DNA from: Verrucomicrobia bacterium UBA1629
Lineage (GTDB): Bacteria > Verrucomicrobiota > Kiritimatiellia > RFP12 > UBA1067
Assembly: GCA_002321305.1 (NCBI GenBank)
Contig: DCMF01000131.1
Coordinates: 1-41,368 of the forward strand
Direction of reading: 5' to 3'
Length of the DNA: 41,368 nucleotides
Numbering within the stretch: position 1 is the stretch's first letter; each line of letters begins with the position of its first letter. Below the pieces are notes generated by a model, which searched no databases, was not told the DNA's origin, and saw nothing but the letters and a program-made list of their open reading frames with translations. Positions 25,711 to 32,863 of this stretch are shown here, piece after piece. The position numbers were made by a program, and so were the translations under genes.

Positions 25711-28700
25711 TCAGTTCCCCATCGCGAAGGCGTAGGCGTTCTGGAACATGCGCATCCACGGGCCGTTCAGCCGGAAGACGCCGGGGTTGTAGCTGAGCTG
25801 GCAGGCGCGGAAGCCGCGCTCCGGGTGCGGCATCATGACCGTCGCGCGCCCGTCCGCCGTCGTGAACGCCGTCTGGCCGCCGAGGGAGCCGTTCGGGTTG
25901 TACGGGTAGCGCGTCGTCGCGTGCCCGTAGTTGTCGACGTAGTGCGCGGCGCAGATCGACGGCGCGAAGCCGTCCGTCCAGACGCGGCCCTCGCCGTGCG
26001 CGACGGCGATCGGCAGGCGCGAGCCCGCCATGCCCCGGAAGAAGATCGACGGGGACTCCTCGATCTCGACCGTCGCGTAGCGCGCCTCGAACTGCTCGGA
26101 GAAGTTCTTCACGAACTTCGGCCACTTCTCCGCGCCGGGGATGATGTCCTTCAGCTGCGAGAGCATCTGGCAGCCGTTGCAGACGCCGAGCGAGAACGTG
26201 TCGGGACGGCGGAAGAACGCCTCGAACATCTCGCGCAGGCGGTCGTTGTAGAGGATCGAGCGCGCCCAGCCGGAGCCCGCGCCCAGCACGTCGCCGTAGC
26301 TGAAGCCGCCGCACGCGACAAGCCCCCGGAAGTCCCGGAGATCGACGCGCCCCGCGATGAGGTCGGACATGTGGACGTCCCGGCAGTCGAAGCCCGCGAG
26401 CGCGAACGCCGCCGCCATCTCGATGTGCCCGTTGACGCCCTGCTCTCTCAAAACCGCCATGCGCGGTTTCGAGAGAGAGGTGGAAGAGTGGAACGGTGGA
26501 AAGGTGGAAGAGTGGGAAGGTGGAAGGCTTGAAGGCAGCGCATCTCCACACTTTTCCCCTTCTCCACTTTTCCACTCTTCCACCCTTCCACTTTCCTCCG
26601 GATCGAACGTCAGCCTGAAGCTCAGGCCGGGGTTGAGGTCGTCGAGCGCGTTGTCGTACTCCTCGCGCGCCGAGACCGGGTTGTCGCGCAGGGCCTGCAT
26701 GCGGTACGTCGTCTCCGACCAGCAGCGGCGCAGGTACGTGATGTCCGTCTTGACGGCCTGCCGCGCGCCGACGAAGAGCTCGAACGTGCGGCTCGTCGCG
26801 AGCGCCGCGCCGATGGCCTCGGCGGGGACGCGCGCGGCGCGGAAGGTCGCCAGCACCCTGTTGAGGTACTTCTCGCGCACCTGCAGGACGGCGCCCGGCT
26901 GCTCGTTGAAGAGCTGCTCCAGCGCGTCGCCGTCGGGGAGCTTCGCGACGAGGCCGCGTCCGCCCGTGATCGCCATTTCCGCGAGCGTGACGGCGAGGCC
27001 GCCGTCCGACCGGTCATGGTAGGCGAGCGCGAGCTTGTCGCGCACGATCGTCTGCATCGCGTTGAAGAAGCGCTTCAGAAGCGCGGCGTCCGCGTCCGCG
27101 TGCGTGTCGCCAAGCTGGCCGTAGACCTGCGCGAGCGCCGTCGCGCCGAGCGGGGCCTCGCCCGCCCGGCCGAGGTTCACGTAGACGAGCACGGAGCCCT
27201 CGCCGCGCGGATCGGCCTTCAGGTCGGGCGTGAGCGTGAGGCGCACGTCCTTCACCGGCGCGAACGACGAGACGACGAGCGAGAGCGGCGCGACCTGCTT
27301 CCGCTCCTCGCCCTTCCGGTCCTGCCAGACCGTGTGCATCGAGCAGCTGTCCTTGCCGACGGGAATCGAGACGCCGAGCTTCGGGCAGAACTTCAGGCCC
27401 ACCTCCTGCACGGTGTCGTAGAGGATCGCGTCCTCGCCCGGCTCGCCGCACGGGGCCATCCAGTTCGCCGAGAGGCGGATCTGCGAGATGTCGCCGACGT
27501 CCGCCGCCGCGAGGTTCGTGATCGCCTCCGCGACCGCGAGCCGGCCGGACGCCGGGCCGTCGAGGAGCGCGACCGGCGAGCGCTCGCCCGTCGCCATCGC
27601 CTGTCCGTTGAACGTCGTGTAGCCCATCGTCGTCACGGCGCAGTCCGCCGCCGGCAGCTGAAACTTGCCGACCATCTGGTCGCGCGCGACGCGCCCCGTG
27701 ACGGTGCGGTCGGTGATCGTGACGAGGAACGTCTTGTCCGCGACGGCCGGCAGGTGCAGGACGCGCGTCAGGGCGTCGATCGGCTTCACGCCCTCGAAGC
27801 TCGTCGCGAGGCGCCTCTGCTTCGTGCGCGTCACCTTGCGCACCATGCGCGGCGGCTTGCCGAGAAGCACCTTGATGTCCATGTCGATCGGGTTGTCGCC
27901 GAAGTGGCTGTCATGGAGGACGAGCTGGCCGTCGCCCGTCGCGACGCCGATGAACGCGACCGGGCAGCGCTCGCGCGCGCACAGCCCCTCGAAGAACGCC
28001 TTCGCCTCCGGCCGGAGCGCGAGGACGTACCGCTCCTGCGCCTCGCAGCACCAGATCTCCATCGGGCTCATCGAGCGCTCCTCGTTATGCACCGCGCGCA
28101 GCTCGAACTTCCCGCCCGTCGCCTCGACGAGCTCGGGGCAGCCGTTGGAGAGGCCACCCGCGCCGATGTCGTGGACGGAGAGGATCGGATTCGCCTTGCC
28201 GAGCGACGAGCAGGCGTCGATGACGCCCTGGCAGCGGCGCTGCATCTCGGCGTTGCCGCGCTGGACAGAGTTGAAGTCGAGGGCTTCGGAGTTGGTGCCC
28301 GTCATCATCGAGCTCGCCGCGCCGCCGCCGAGGCCGATGCGCATCGCCGGCCCGCCGATCTGCACGATCAGCGCGCCGACCGTGACGTCCCTCTTCTGAA
28401 CCTGGCTGCGGCGAATGACGCCCATGCCGCCCGCGAGCATGATCGGCTTGTGGTAGCCCCTGAGCTCGCCCGCGACCTCGCCCTCGTAGGTGCGGAAGAA
28501 GCCGCAGAGCTGGGGCCGCCCGAACTCGTTGCCGAACGCCGCGCCGCCGAGCGGGCCGTCCGTCATGATCTGCAGCGGCGTCGCCAGGCGCGTCGGGAAG
28601 TCGGCGTAGACGCGCTCCCACGGCTGGGGGAAGCCCGGAATGCGCAGGTTCGACACCATGAAGCCGCAGATGCCCGCGACCGTCCGCGAGCCCGTGCCCG

Positions 28701-29709
28701 TCGCCGCCTCGTCGCGGATCTCGCCGCCGACGCCCGTCGCCGCGCCCGGGAACGGCGAGATCGCCGTCGGGTGGTTGTGCGTCTCGACCTTCATGAGCTG
28801 GTCGAGCTGGTCCTTCTTGAAGGAATAGGCGTTCGTCGCGGGGTCGATCGCGAAGACGTCCGTCTTGAAGCCCGCGACGACGGCCGAGTTGTCCTTGTAG
28901 GCCGAGAGCGTGTCCTGCGGACGCTTCTGGTGCGTGTTCTTGATCATCTCGAAGAGGCTCTTCGCCTGCTTCTTGCCGTCGATGACGAACTCGGCGCCGA
29001 AGATCTTGTGGCGGCAGTGCTCGGAGTTCACCTGGCCGAACATGACGAGCTCGGTGTCCGTCGGGTTGCGCTTGGCCTTCTTGAAGCTCGCCGCGAGATA
29101 CTTCATCTCCGGCTCGGAGATCGCAAGGCCGATTTCCGCGTTCGCCTCGCGGATCGCCTCGACGCCCTTCTTCAGGACGTCGTAGGTGCGCCCCGGCTTC
29201 GGCTCGGCGACGTCAAAGAGGTCGGAGAGGTCGTCGTACACGCCCTCGGTCATCTTGTCGTAGAGCGCGGCGAGGGCGTTCGGCGACAGCGCGACAGCCC
29301 CCGGCCTCATGTCGCTCCCACCCCTCAAGTCCCTTTGGCTCAAGTCTCTCGCGCCTCTCGCGACCCTCGCGTCGCTCACCAGGAACCGTACGCCCCGTTC
29401 GACGCGCCGGATCGACTTCAGCCCGCAGTTGCGGAAGATGTCCGTCGCCTTCGAGCTCCAGGGCGAAATCGTGCCCTTGCGCGGCGTCACGTAGAAGTCG
29501 GCCCCGTCGCAGCTGCCCTCGGCGTTCAGCAGCTCCGCCGCGCGGGCGAGCTCGCGCGAATCGACCGGCGCGTCGGCGAGCTCCAGCGCATAGACCCACT
29601 TCGCGTCGATCGCGAGCGGCCCGAGCGTCGGGTCGGCTTTGGCGATCGCCGCCTTGAGGGCGTCGAGTCGGAACGGCGAATAGGCATCGGAACCAAGCAG
29701 CAGAACCAT
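25711..29709 (-). CDS. purL: phosphoribosylformylglycinamidine synthase, single-chain PurL
   Basis: This 1332-residue enzyme of purine synthesis catalyses FGAR + Gln + ATP to FGAM. It is the large (E. coli-like) form, with an N-terminal PurS-like domain, two AIRS-type ATP-binding halves and a C-terminal class I glutaminase domain. Recognisable blocks are VKVETHNHPTAISPF-like MKVETHNHPTAISPFPG, LSVHDIGAGGLSNGCPELV, VGKDSCSMHTVW, and in the glutaminase VLREQGVNGHIEM, FSYGDVLGAG, the nucleophile in LGVCNGCQML, and AHGEGR. An octamer-built insert (about 1039-1077) occupies the linker between synthetase and glutaminase. A smaller Arg/Gly/Asp-rich insert (about 108-126) lies after the PurS-like domain. 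CAGGAGAG precedes the ATG. Confidence 0.96.
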   Translation of the reverse strand: MVLLLGSDAYSPFRLDALKAAIAKADPTLGPLAIDAKWVYALELADAPVDSRELARAAELLNAEGSCDGADFYVTPRKGTISPWSSKATDIFRNCGLKSIRRVERGVRFLVSDARVARGARDLSQRDLRGGSDMRPGAVALSPNALAALYDKMTEGVYDDLSDLFDVAEPKPGRTYDVLKKGVEAIREANAEIGLAISEPEMKYLAASFKKAKRNPTDTELVMFGQVNSEHCRHKIFGAEFVIDGKKQAKSLFEMIKNTHQKRPQDTLSAYKDNSAVVAGFKTDVFAIDPATNAYSFKKDQLDQLMKVETHNHPTAISPFPGAATGVGGEIRDEAATGTGSRTVAGICGFMVSNLRIPGFPQPWERVYADFPTRLATPLQIMTDGPLGGAAFGNEFGRPQLCGFFRTYEGEVAGELRGYHKPIMLAGGMGVIRRSQVQKRDVTVGALIVQIGGPAMRIGLGGGAASSMMTGTNSEALDFNSVQRGNAEMQRRCQGVIDACSSLGKANPILSVHDIGAGGLSNGCPELVEATGGKFELRAVHNEERSMSPMEIWCCEAQERYVLALRPEAKAFFEGLCARERCPVAFIGVATGDGQLVLHDSHFGDNPIDMDIKVLLGKPPRMVRKVTRTKQRRLATSFEGVKPIDALTRVLHLPAVADKTFLVTITDRTVTGRVARDQMVGKFQLPAADCAVTTMGYTTFNGQAMATGERSPVALLDGPASGRLAVAEAITNLAAADVGDISQIRLSANWMAPCGEPGEDAILYDTVQEVGLKFCPKLGVSIPVGKDSCSMHTVWQDRKGEERKQVAPLSLVVSSFAPVKDVRLTLTPDLKADPRGEGSVLVYVNLGRAGEAPLGATALAQVYGQLGDTHADADAALLKRFFNAMQTIVRDKLALAYHDRSDGGLAVTLAEMAITGGRGLVAKLPDGDALEQLFNEQPGAVLQVREKYLNRVLATFRAARVPAEAIGAALATSRTFELFVGARQAVKTDITYLRRCWSETTYRMQALRDNPVSAREEYDNALDDLNPGLSFRLTFDPEESGRVEEWKSGEGEKCGDALPSSLPPSHSSTFPPFHSSTSLSKPRMAVLREQGVNGHIEMAAAFALAGFDCRDVHMSDLIAGRVDLRDFRGLVACGGFSYGDVLGAGSGWARSILYNDRLREMFEAFFRRPDTFSLGVCNGCQMLSQLKDIIPGAEKWPKFVKNFSEQFEARYATVEIEESPSIFFRGMAGSRLPIAVAHGEGRVWTDGFAPSICAAHYVDNYGHATTRYPYNPNGSLGGQTAFTTADGRATVMMPHPERGFRACQLSYNPGVFRLNGPWMRMFQNAYAFAMGN
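26443..26477. repeat. inverted repeat at the border of the purL insert
   Basis: CTCTCTCAAAACCGC and GCGGTTTCGAGAGAG form 15-bp arms (one mismatch) around CATGC. The left arm lies in the native start of the glutaminase domain (KPRMAVLREQ), the right arm where the octamer array begins. Confidence 0.6.
26481..26592. repeat. facing octamer arrays (inverted) in the purL interdomain linker
   Basis: Left array: about six GTGGAAGA-type octamers. Right array: about six inverted ones (TTCCAC-type). The best paired arms are 26495-26524 and 26563-26592, 30 bp with 4 mismatches, all purine/pyrimidine transitions. The loop is 38 nt. The coding strand stays open and gives a Ser/Thr/Pro/Phe/His-rich linker. 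Confidence 0.7.
29330..29385. repeat. degenerate tandem repeats near the purL 5' end
   Basis: CTCAAGTC occurs twice, followed by repeated CTCGCG-containing units (TCTCGCG, CTCTCGCG, CCCTCGCG). The coding strand gives VARGARDLSQRDLRGG, which looks like an extra segment compared with ordinary PurL. Confidence 0.45.
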
Positions 29710-29740
29710 GTGTTTTCTCTCCTGTGAAAGGTGAGGCGAT

Positions 29741-29749
29741 ATTATACCA
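29741..29749 (-). promoter_or_regulatory. purL: extended -10 promoter of purL
   Basis: Minus-strand TTTTTGG-TATAAT, hexamer at 29741-29746. The leader is about 26 nt with CAGGAGAG ahead of the ATG. The T-run in the spacer is also the U-tract of the terminator at 29759-29778. Confidence 0.65.
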
Positions 29750-29758
29750 AAAATGAGA

Positions 29759-29778
29759 GGCCGGGTTCCCGCCCGGCC
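29759..29778 (-). terminator. terminator of the plsC gene group
   Basis: GGCCGGG and CCCGGCC form a perfect 7-bp GC stem with a 6-nt loop. On the minus strand TCTCATTTTTGG follows. It lies 37 nt past the plsC stop and directly upstream of the purL -10. Confidence 0.6.
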
Positions 29779-29814
29779 CTGTACATTCGGATGAACCGGC
29801 GACGCACCCCGGCC

Positions 29815-30660
29815 TCACCGTTCGCGATCCGTCGGAAGCCCCCAGCTTTCGAGCTTCGTCGCCATCCAGTCGAAGGACGCCTCGTGCATCTCGCGGGCGC
29901 GTCCGCGCGGAATGACCGGCCCGCAGGCGACCTTGATGTCGTAGCTCGTGTCGACGGGCCCGAAGTCCTTGAAGACCTTGCGCAGGAGGCCGCTCTTGCG
30001 CGTCGGCTGGCAGCGCGTGTCCACGACGATCGGCACGACCGGGCAGCCCGCGCGCTCGGCGAGCTTCGCGCCGATCGACGAGTACTTCTTGCGGCTGAAG
30101 ACCTCGCAGCGCGTCCCCTGCGGAAAGATGAGGAAGCTGTCGCCGCCCTGGATGCGCTCCGTGCCGACGCGCAGGATGTTCACGAGGTCTTCGCGCGGCG
30201 AGACGCGGCTGATGGGCACCATCCGCATGTGCTCCGCCGCCTTTTCGAGGAACGGCAGGTGCGCGAGCGACGCCTTCGCGACGTAGCTGAACGGCGAGAT
30301 CGCCAGCAGCAGCGGCGGCAGGAGGATCGTCTCGGTCATCGACAGGTGGTTGCAGACGTAGAGGACGGGTCCCTTGTGCGCAATGCGGTCCGAAAAGCCC
30401 TCGATGCCGACGCTCATGCCGAGCCGCTCGGCCGTCGTCACGGTCGAGAAGCAGAAGCCGGCCCAGCGCTCCGTCGTCAACTTGCCGAACGGCTCCGTGA
30501 GGGCGCAGCACGGGAAGACGCGCGTCACGCCCCACGTGTAGCGCAGGGTCGTCCACGCGGACGGCTTGGCGCGCCGGGCGGCACGGCAGTCGGGGGCCGT
30601 CCGGTAGCCGCCTGTCCGGCGGATGGATTCCTGGAACTCATTCAGCGTCGTTGTTCTCAT
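29815..30660 (-). CDS. 1-acyl-sn-glycerol-3-phosphate acyltransferase (PlsC family)
   Basis: This 281-residue LPLAT-fold protein is expected to acylate lysophosphatidic acid or a related acceptor at the inner membrane. Motif I is NHLSMTE (H-x4-E in place of the usual H-x4-D), motif III FPQGTR, and motif IV-like VPIVVDTR. A hydrophobic stretch lies before motif III (ILLPPLLLAISPFSYVA). The N-terminal extension of about 70 residues is unusually Arg/Thr-rich. ATG 30660 is preferred: AGGAGG with a 6-nt spacer sits in the end of the upstream gene, which it overlaps by 23 nt. The Glu variant also occurs in divergent LPLAT members, so substrate is uncertain. Confidence 0.82.
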   Translation of the reverse strand: MRTTTLNEFQESIRRTGGYRTAPDCRAARRAKPSAWTTLRYTWGVTRVFPCCALTEPFGKLTTERWAGFCFSTVTTAERLGMSVGIEGFSDRIAHKGPVLYVCNHLSMTETILLPPLLLAISPFSYVAKASLAHLPFLEKAAEHMRMVPISRVSPREDLVNILRVGTERIQGGDSFLIFPQGTRCEVFSRKKYSSIGAKLAERAGCPVVPIVVDTRCQPTRKSGLLRKVFKDFGPVDTSYDIKVACGPVIPRGRAREMHEASFDWMATKLESWGLPTDRER

Positions 30661-31435
30661 GCTCAACCTCCTCCTGTGCGCCCTTCTCGGCGGCAGCCGT
30701 CTCGGCCTTGGCCTTTTCGATCATGTCCTTGCGGACGGACTCCAGCTGCGCCTTGAGGTCGTCGCGCATCTCCTGAAGCTGGCGCTTCTGCTCCTCGCGC
30801 TCGGCCTCGCGCGCCTGACGCTCCTCCTCGCGCTGCCGGAGCCGCGCCTCCTCCTGCGCCTGCTCGGCGGCGAGCTTCGCGCGGCGGCGGCTGCGGAGCG
30901 TCCCGCCCAGGAGCGGCGACCGCGCGCCCGGCGCGTTCAGGGGCGAGATGCCGTCGTTCGCCCGCGCCGCGCCCGCCTTCGCCGTCGCGGCGGCGTCCTT
31001 GGCGGAGTCGCCGCCGATCGTCAGCGTCACCTCGATCTCGCCTTTCGCGATTGTCATCGTCGCCGTCTCGGGATCGGCCTCCTTCACGAGCCAGCCGCCG
31101 CGCGACTCGCCGACCTTCAGGTAGTAGTGGCGGGGGTTCTTGCCGTCCGAGCTGTCCGTGAACCCGACGGCGACCTGCCCGTCCGGCGTCATGTTGATGA
31201 CGGAGAAGCGGATGGCGCTCTTCAGCTGCTCCTGTTCTTTCGTCAGCTCCCTCTGGGACGACTTCGTCACCTCGCTCGGCAGCTTCGTCGGGTCGAAGCC
31301 GGCCGGCAGCGCCCCGAACATCTGCCGGTCGACGATCGACTGGTAGCGCGAATAGGGCTGCCTCTCGGCACGGGCTGCGAACGCCGAGACGACGAGAAGC
31401 GCGAGGCCGGCGGCTTTCAGGCGAAGGTCGCTCAT
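30638..31435 (-). CDS. exported coiled-coil protein of unknown function
   Basis: This 265-residue protein has a cleavable-type signal peptide (SDLRLKAAGLALLVVSAFAARA). A small beta-rich domain (about 60-150) contains RHYYLKVGESRGGWLVKEAD and ETATMTIAKGEIEVTLTIG, which recalls the HR domain of GspC/PilP-type proteins (weak). A long charged coiled coil (about 185-255) is rich in Glu, Arg, Gln and Ala. It overlaps the upstream Minf_1886-type gene by 4 nt and plsC by 23 nt, so the three are one translational unit. The product is probably periplasmic or envelope-attached. Not recognised as a named family. Confidence 0.7.
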   Translation of the reverse strand: MSDLRLKAAGLALLVVSAFAARAERQPYSRYQSIVDRQMFGALPAGFDPTKLPSEVTKSSQRELTKEQEQLKSAIRFSVINMTPDGQVAVGFTDSSDGKNPRHYYLKVGESRGGWLVKEADPETATMTIAKGEIEVTLTIGGDSAKDAAATAKAGAARANDGISPLNAPGARSPLLGGTLRSRRRAKLAAEQAQEEARLRQREEERQAREAEREEQKRQLQEMRDDLKAQLESVRKDMIEKAKAETAAAEKGAQEEVEHENNDAE

Positions 31436-31794
31436 GTCTGGTAAGGCGCCAGGAAGGCCTCCTTGAAGTCATAGCCACCGGCGAAGGCGTCGGCCGTGTC
31501 GTTCGCGTCCCGGCCGATGCGCCGCCCCTCCACGAGGTTGAACATCATCTCGCCGATGTCCTCGGTGGACGAGACCCCCCATTCCGTCAGGACCGTGTAC
31601 GCGAGCGGCCCGTACTGGTCTAGGGCGCGCTCCCTGAACTCGTCGAGGATGTCAGCGCCCGCGACGTGCCGCTGGTCGTCGCCGCTCAGGTAGCGAACGA
31701 CGTCCATCAGCAGCGCATAGGCCCGCGCGTGGTAGCGCGCGTCTTTCGCGACGATGTCCGCAAAGGCGTCCGTGCTAAAGTCGATTTCTTCCAT
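31432..31794 (-). CDS. Minf_1886-type conserved protein (Planctomycete/Verrucomicrobia family)
   Basis: This 120-residue helical protein matches the small family conserved in Planctomycetes and Verrucomicrobia (Minf_1886-like, TIGR04138 as I recall). Hallmarks are DARYHARAYALLMD, DDQRHVAGADILDEFRE, YGPLAYTVLTEWGV, TEDIGEMMFNLVE and FAGGYDFKEAF. The function is unknown. It is the best taxonomic marker in the window. It is first in a three-gene unit with the coiled-coil protein and plsC, behind its own promoter and a 5' hairpin. Confidence 0.85.
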   Translation of the reverse strand: MEEIDFSTDAFADIVAKDARYHARAYALLMDVVRYLSGDDQRHVAGADILDEFRERALDQYGPLAYTVLTEWGVSSTEDIGEMMFNLVEGRRIGRDANDTADAFAGGYDFKEAFLAPYQT

Positions 31795-31800
31795 TGGTCT

Positions 31801-31830
31801 CCCGAACTTCGGTTCGGGCGGACAGTATAC
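31801..31830 (-). promoter_or_regulatory. promoter plus 5'-end hairpin upstream of the Minf_1886-type gene
   Basis: On the minus strand TATACT (31825-31830) is a -10. The predicted transcript begins at about 31818, exactly at a perfect hairpin CCCGAAC-CGAA-GTTCGGG (31801-31818). The stem runs into GGGAGACCAATG, so the ribosome-binding GGGAG overlaps the stem foot. The same hairpin is the only terminator-like structure after corA, but no T-run follows. Confidence 0.5.
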
Positions 31831-31885
31831 CCCATCGCCCGCCGTCCTGTCAACCGGACCCGTGCCGCCGACCAGGTCGACGCAG

Positions 31886-32839
31886 TCAGAACTTCCGCTT
31901 GTGGGAGAGGAACATGAAGACCGCCGCGAGGACGGCCGCGAGAAGCCCCGAGACGCCCATCACGAGCGCGAAGGCGTTCGGGTTGGCCTGGAACGGCAGC
32001 GAAATGTTCATGCCGTAGAACGACGCGACGAGCGTCGGCACGGCCAGGAAGATCGTCGCCGCCGTCAGGTACTTCATCACGTTGTTCAGGTTGTTGTTGA
32101 TGAGCGAGGCGAACGTGTCGAGCGTGCCGTTCAGGATGTTCGCGTGGATCGTCGCCGTCTCCAGCGCCTGCTGGTACTCGACCATCGCGTCCTCCAGGTA
32201 GTCGCGGTCGTCCTCGGAGAGCGTCAGCTGCCGGGCGGTGTTCGCGCGCGCGAGGGCGATCGTGTCCGCCTTGAGCGACGTCGTGAAGTAGACGAGCGTC
32301 TTCTCGATCTGGAACATCTTCAGCAGCACCTCGTTCGAGATCGACTCGTGCAGCTCGTCCTCCAGCGTCGTCGTGCGGTTGTGGATGTCGTTGATGTACC
32401 GGAGGAAGAGGACGCCCGCGTGCCAGAGGAGGCGGAACGCGAAGCGGTACTTGTCGGACGGCGGGCAGACGCGGCGGATCTGGTCGAGGAACGCCGTCGT
32501 CACGGGCGTCTGCGCGCTGCAGACGGTGATGACGGACGAGCCCGCGAGAATGATGCCGAGCGGCACCGTGCGGTACGGCGCGACGGCCTCCTCCTCGTCC
32601 TCCGGCGGAATCGGCATCGGCACGTGGACGATGAGGAGAGAGGCGTCGTCCTCGTAGTCGAAGCGCGGCCGCTCCCCCGCGTCGAGGGGGTCCGTGAGGA
32701 AGTCGCGCGGCACCTGGCTGTACGAGAGGACGGCCTCCAGCTCGGTCGTCGAGGGATCGACGAGGTTGATCCAGCAGGACACCGAGAACTCGGACATCTC
32801 GCGAAGCCCGCCGTTCTCCCACCTGTAGATCGACATCAT
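31886..32839 (-). CDS. CorA-family divalent cation channel
   Basis: This 317-residue inner-membrane Mg2+ (or Co2+/Ni2+) channel has a long N-terminal cytoplasmic domain with helical stalk (about 1-255). TM1 is MKYLTAATIFLAVPTLVASF, ending in the signature YGMN (275-278). A short periplasmic loop and TM2 (about 289-310) precede a basic C-terminal tail (SHKRKF). Length and layout are typical. It follows lysS after 24 nt, so it is co-transcribed with it. GGGAGGG lies before the adjacent ATGs 32839 and 32836; either may be used. Confidence 0.92.
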   Translation of the reverse strand: MMSIYRWENGGLREMSEFSVSCWINLVDPSTTELEAVLSYSQVPRDFLTDPLDAGERPRFDYEDDASLLIVHVPMPIPPEDEEEAVAPYRTVPLGIILAGSSVITVCSAQTPVTTAFLDQIRRVCPPSDKYRFAFRLLWHAGVLFLRYINDIHNRTTTLEDELHESISNEVLLKMFQIEKTLVYFTTSLKADTIALARANTARQLTLSEDDRDYLEDAMVEYQQALETATIHANILNGTLDTFASLINNNLNNVMKYLTAATIFLAVPTLVASFYGMNISLPFQANPNAFALVMGVSGLLAAVLAAVFMFLSHKRKF

Positions 32840-32863
32840 GGCCGCACCCTCCCGTTCCCCTCC

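Noticed and set aside
27016..29727. A 903-codon plus-strand frame opposite purL
   Set aside because: Same antisense artefact; purL on the other strand has complete motifs and length.
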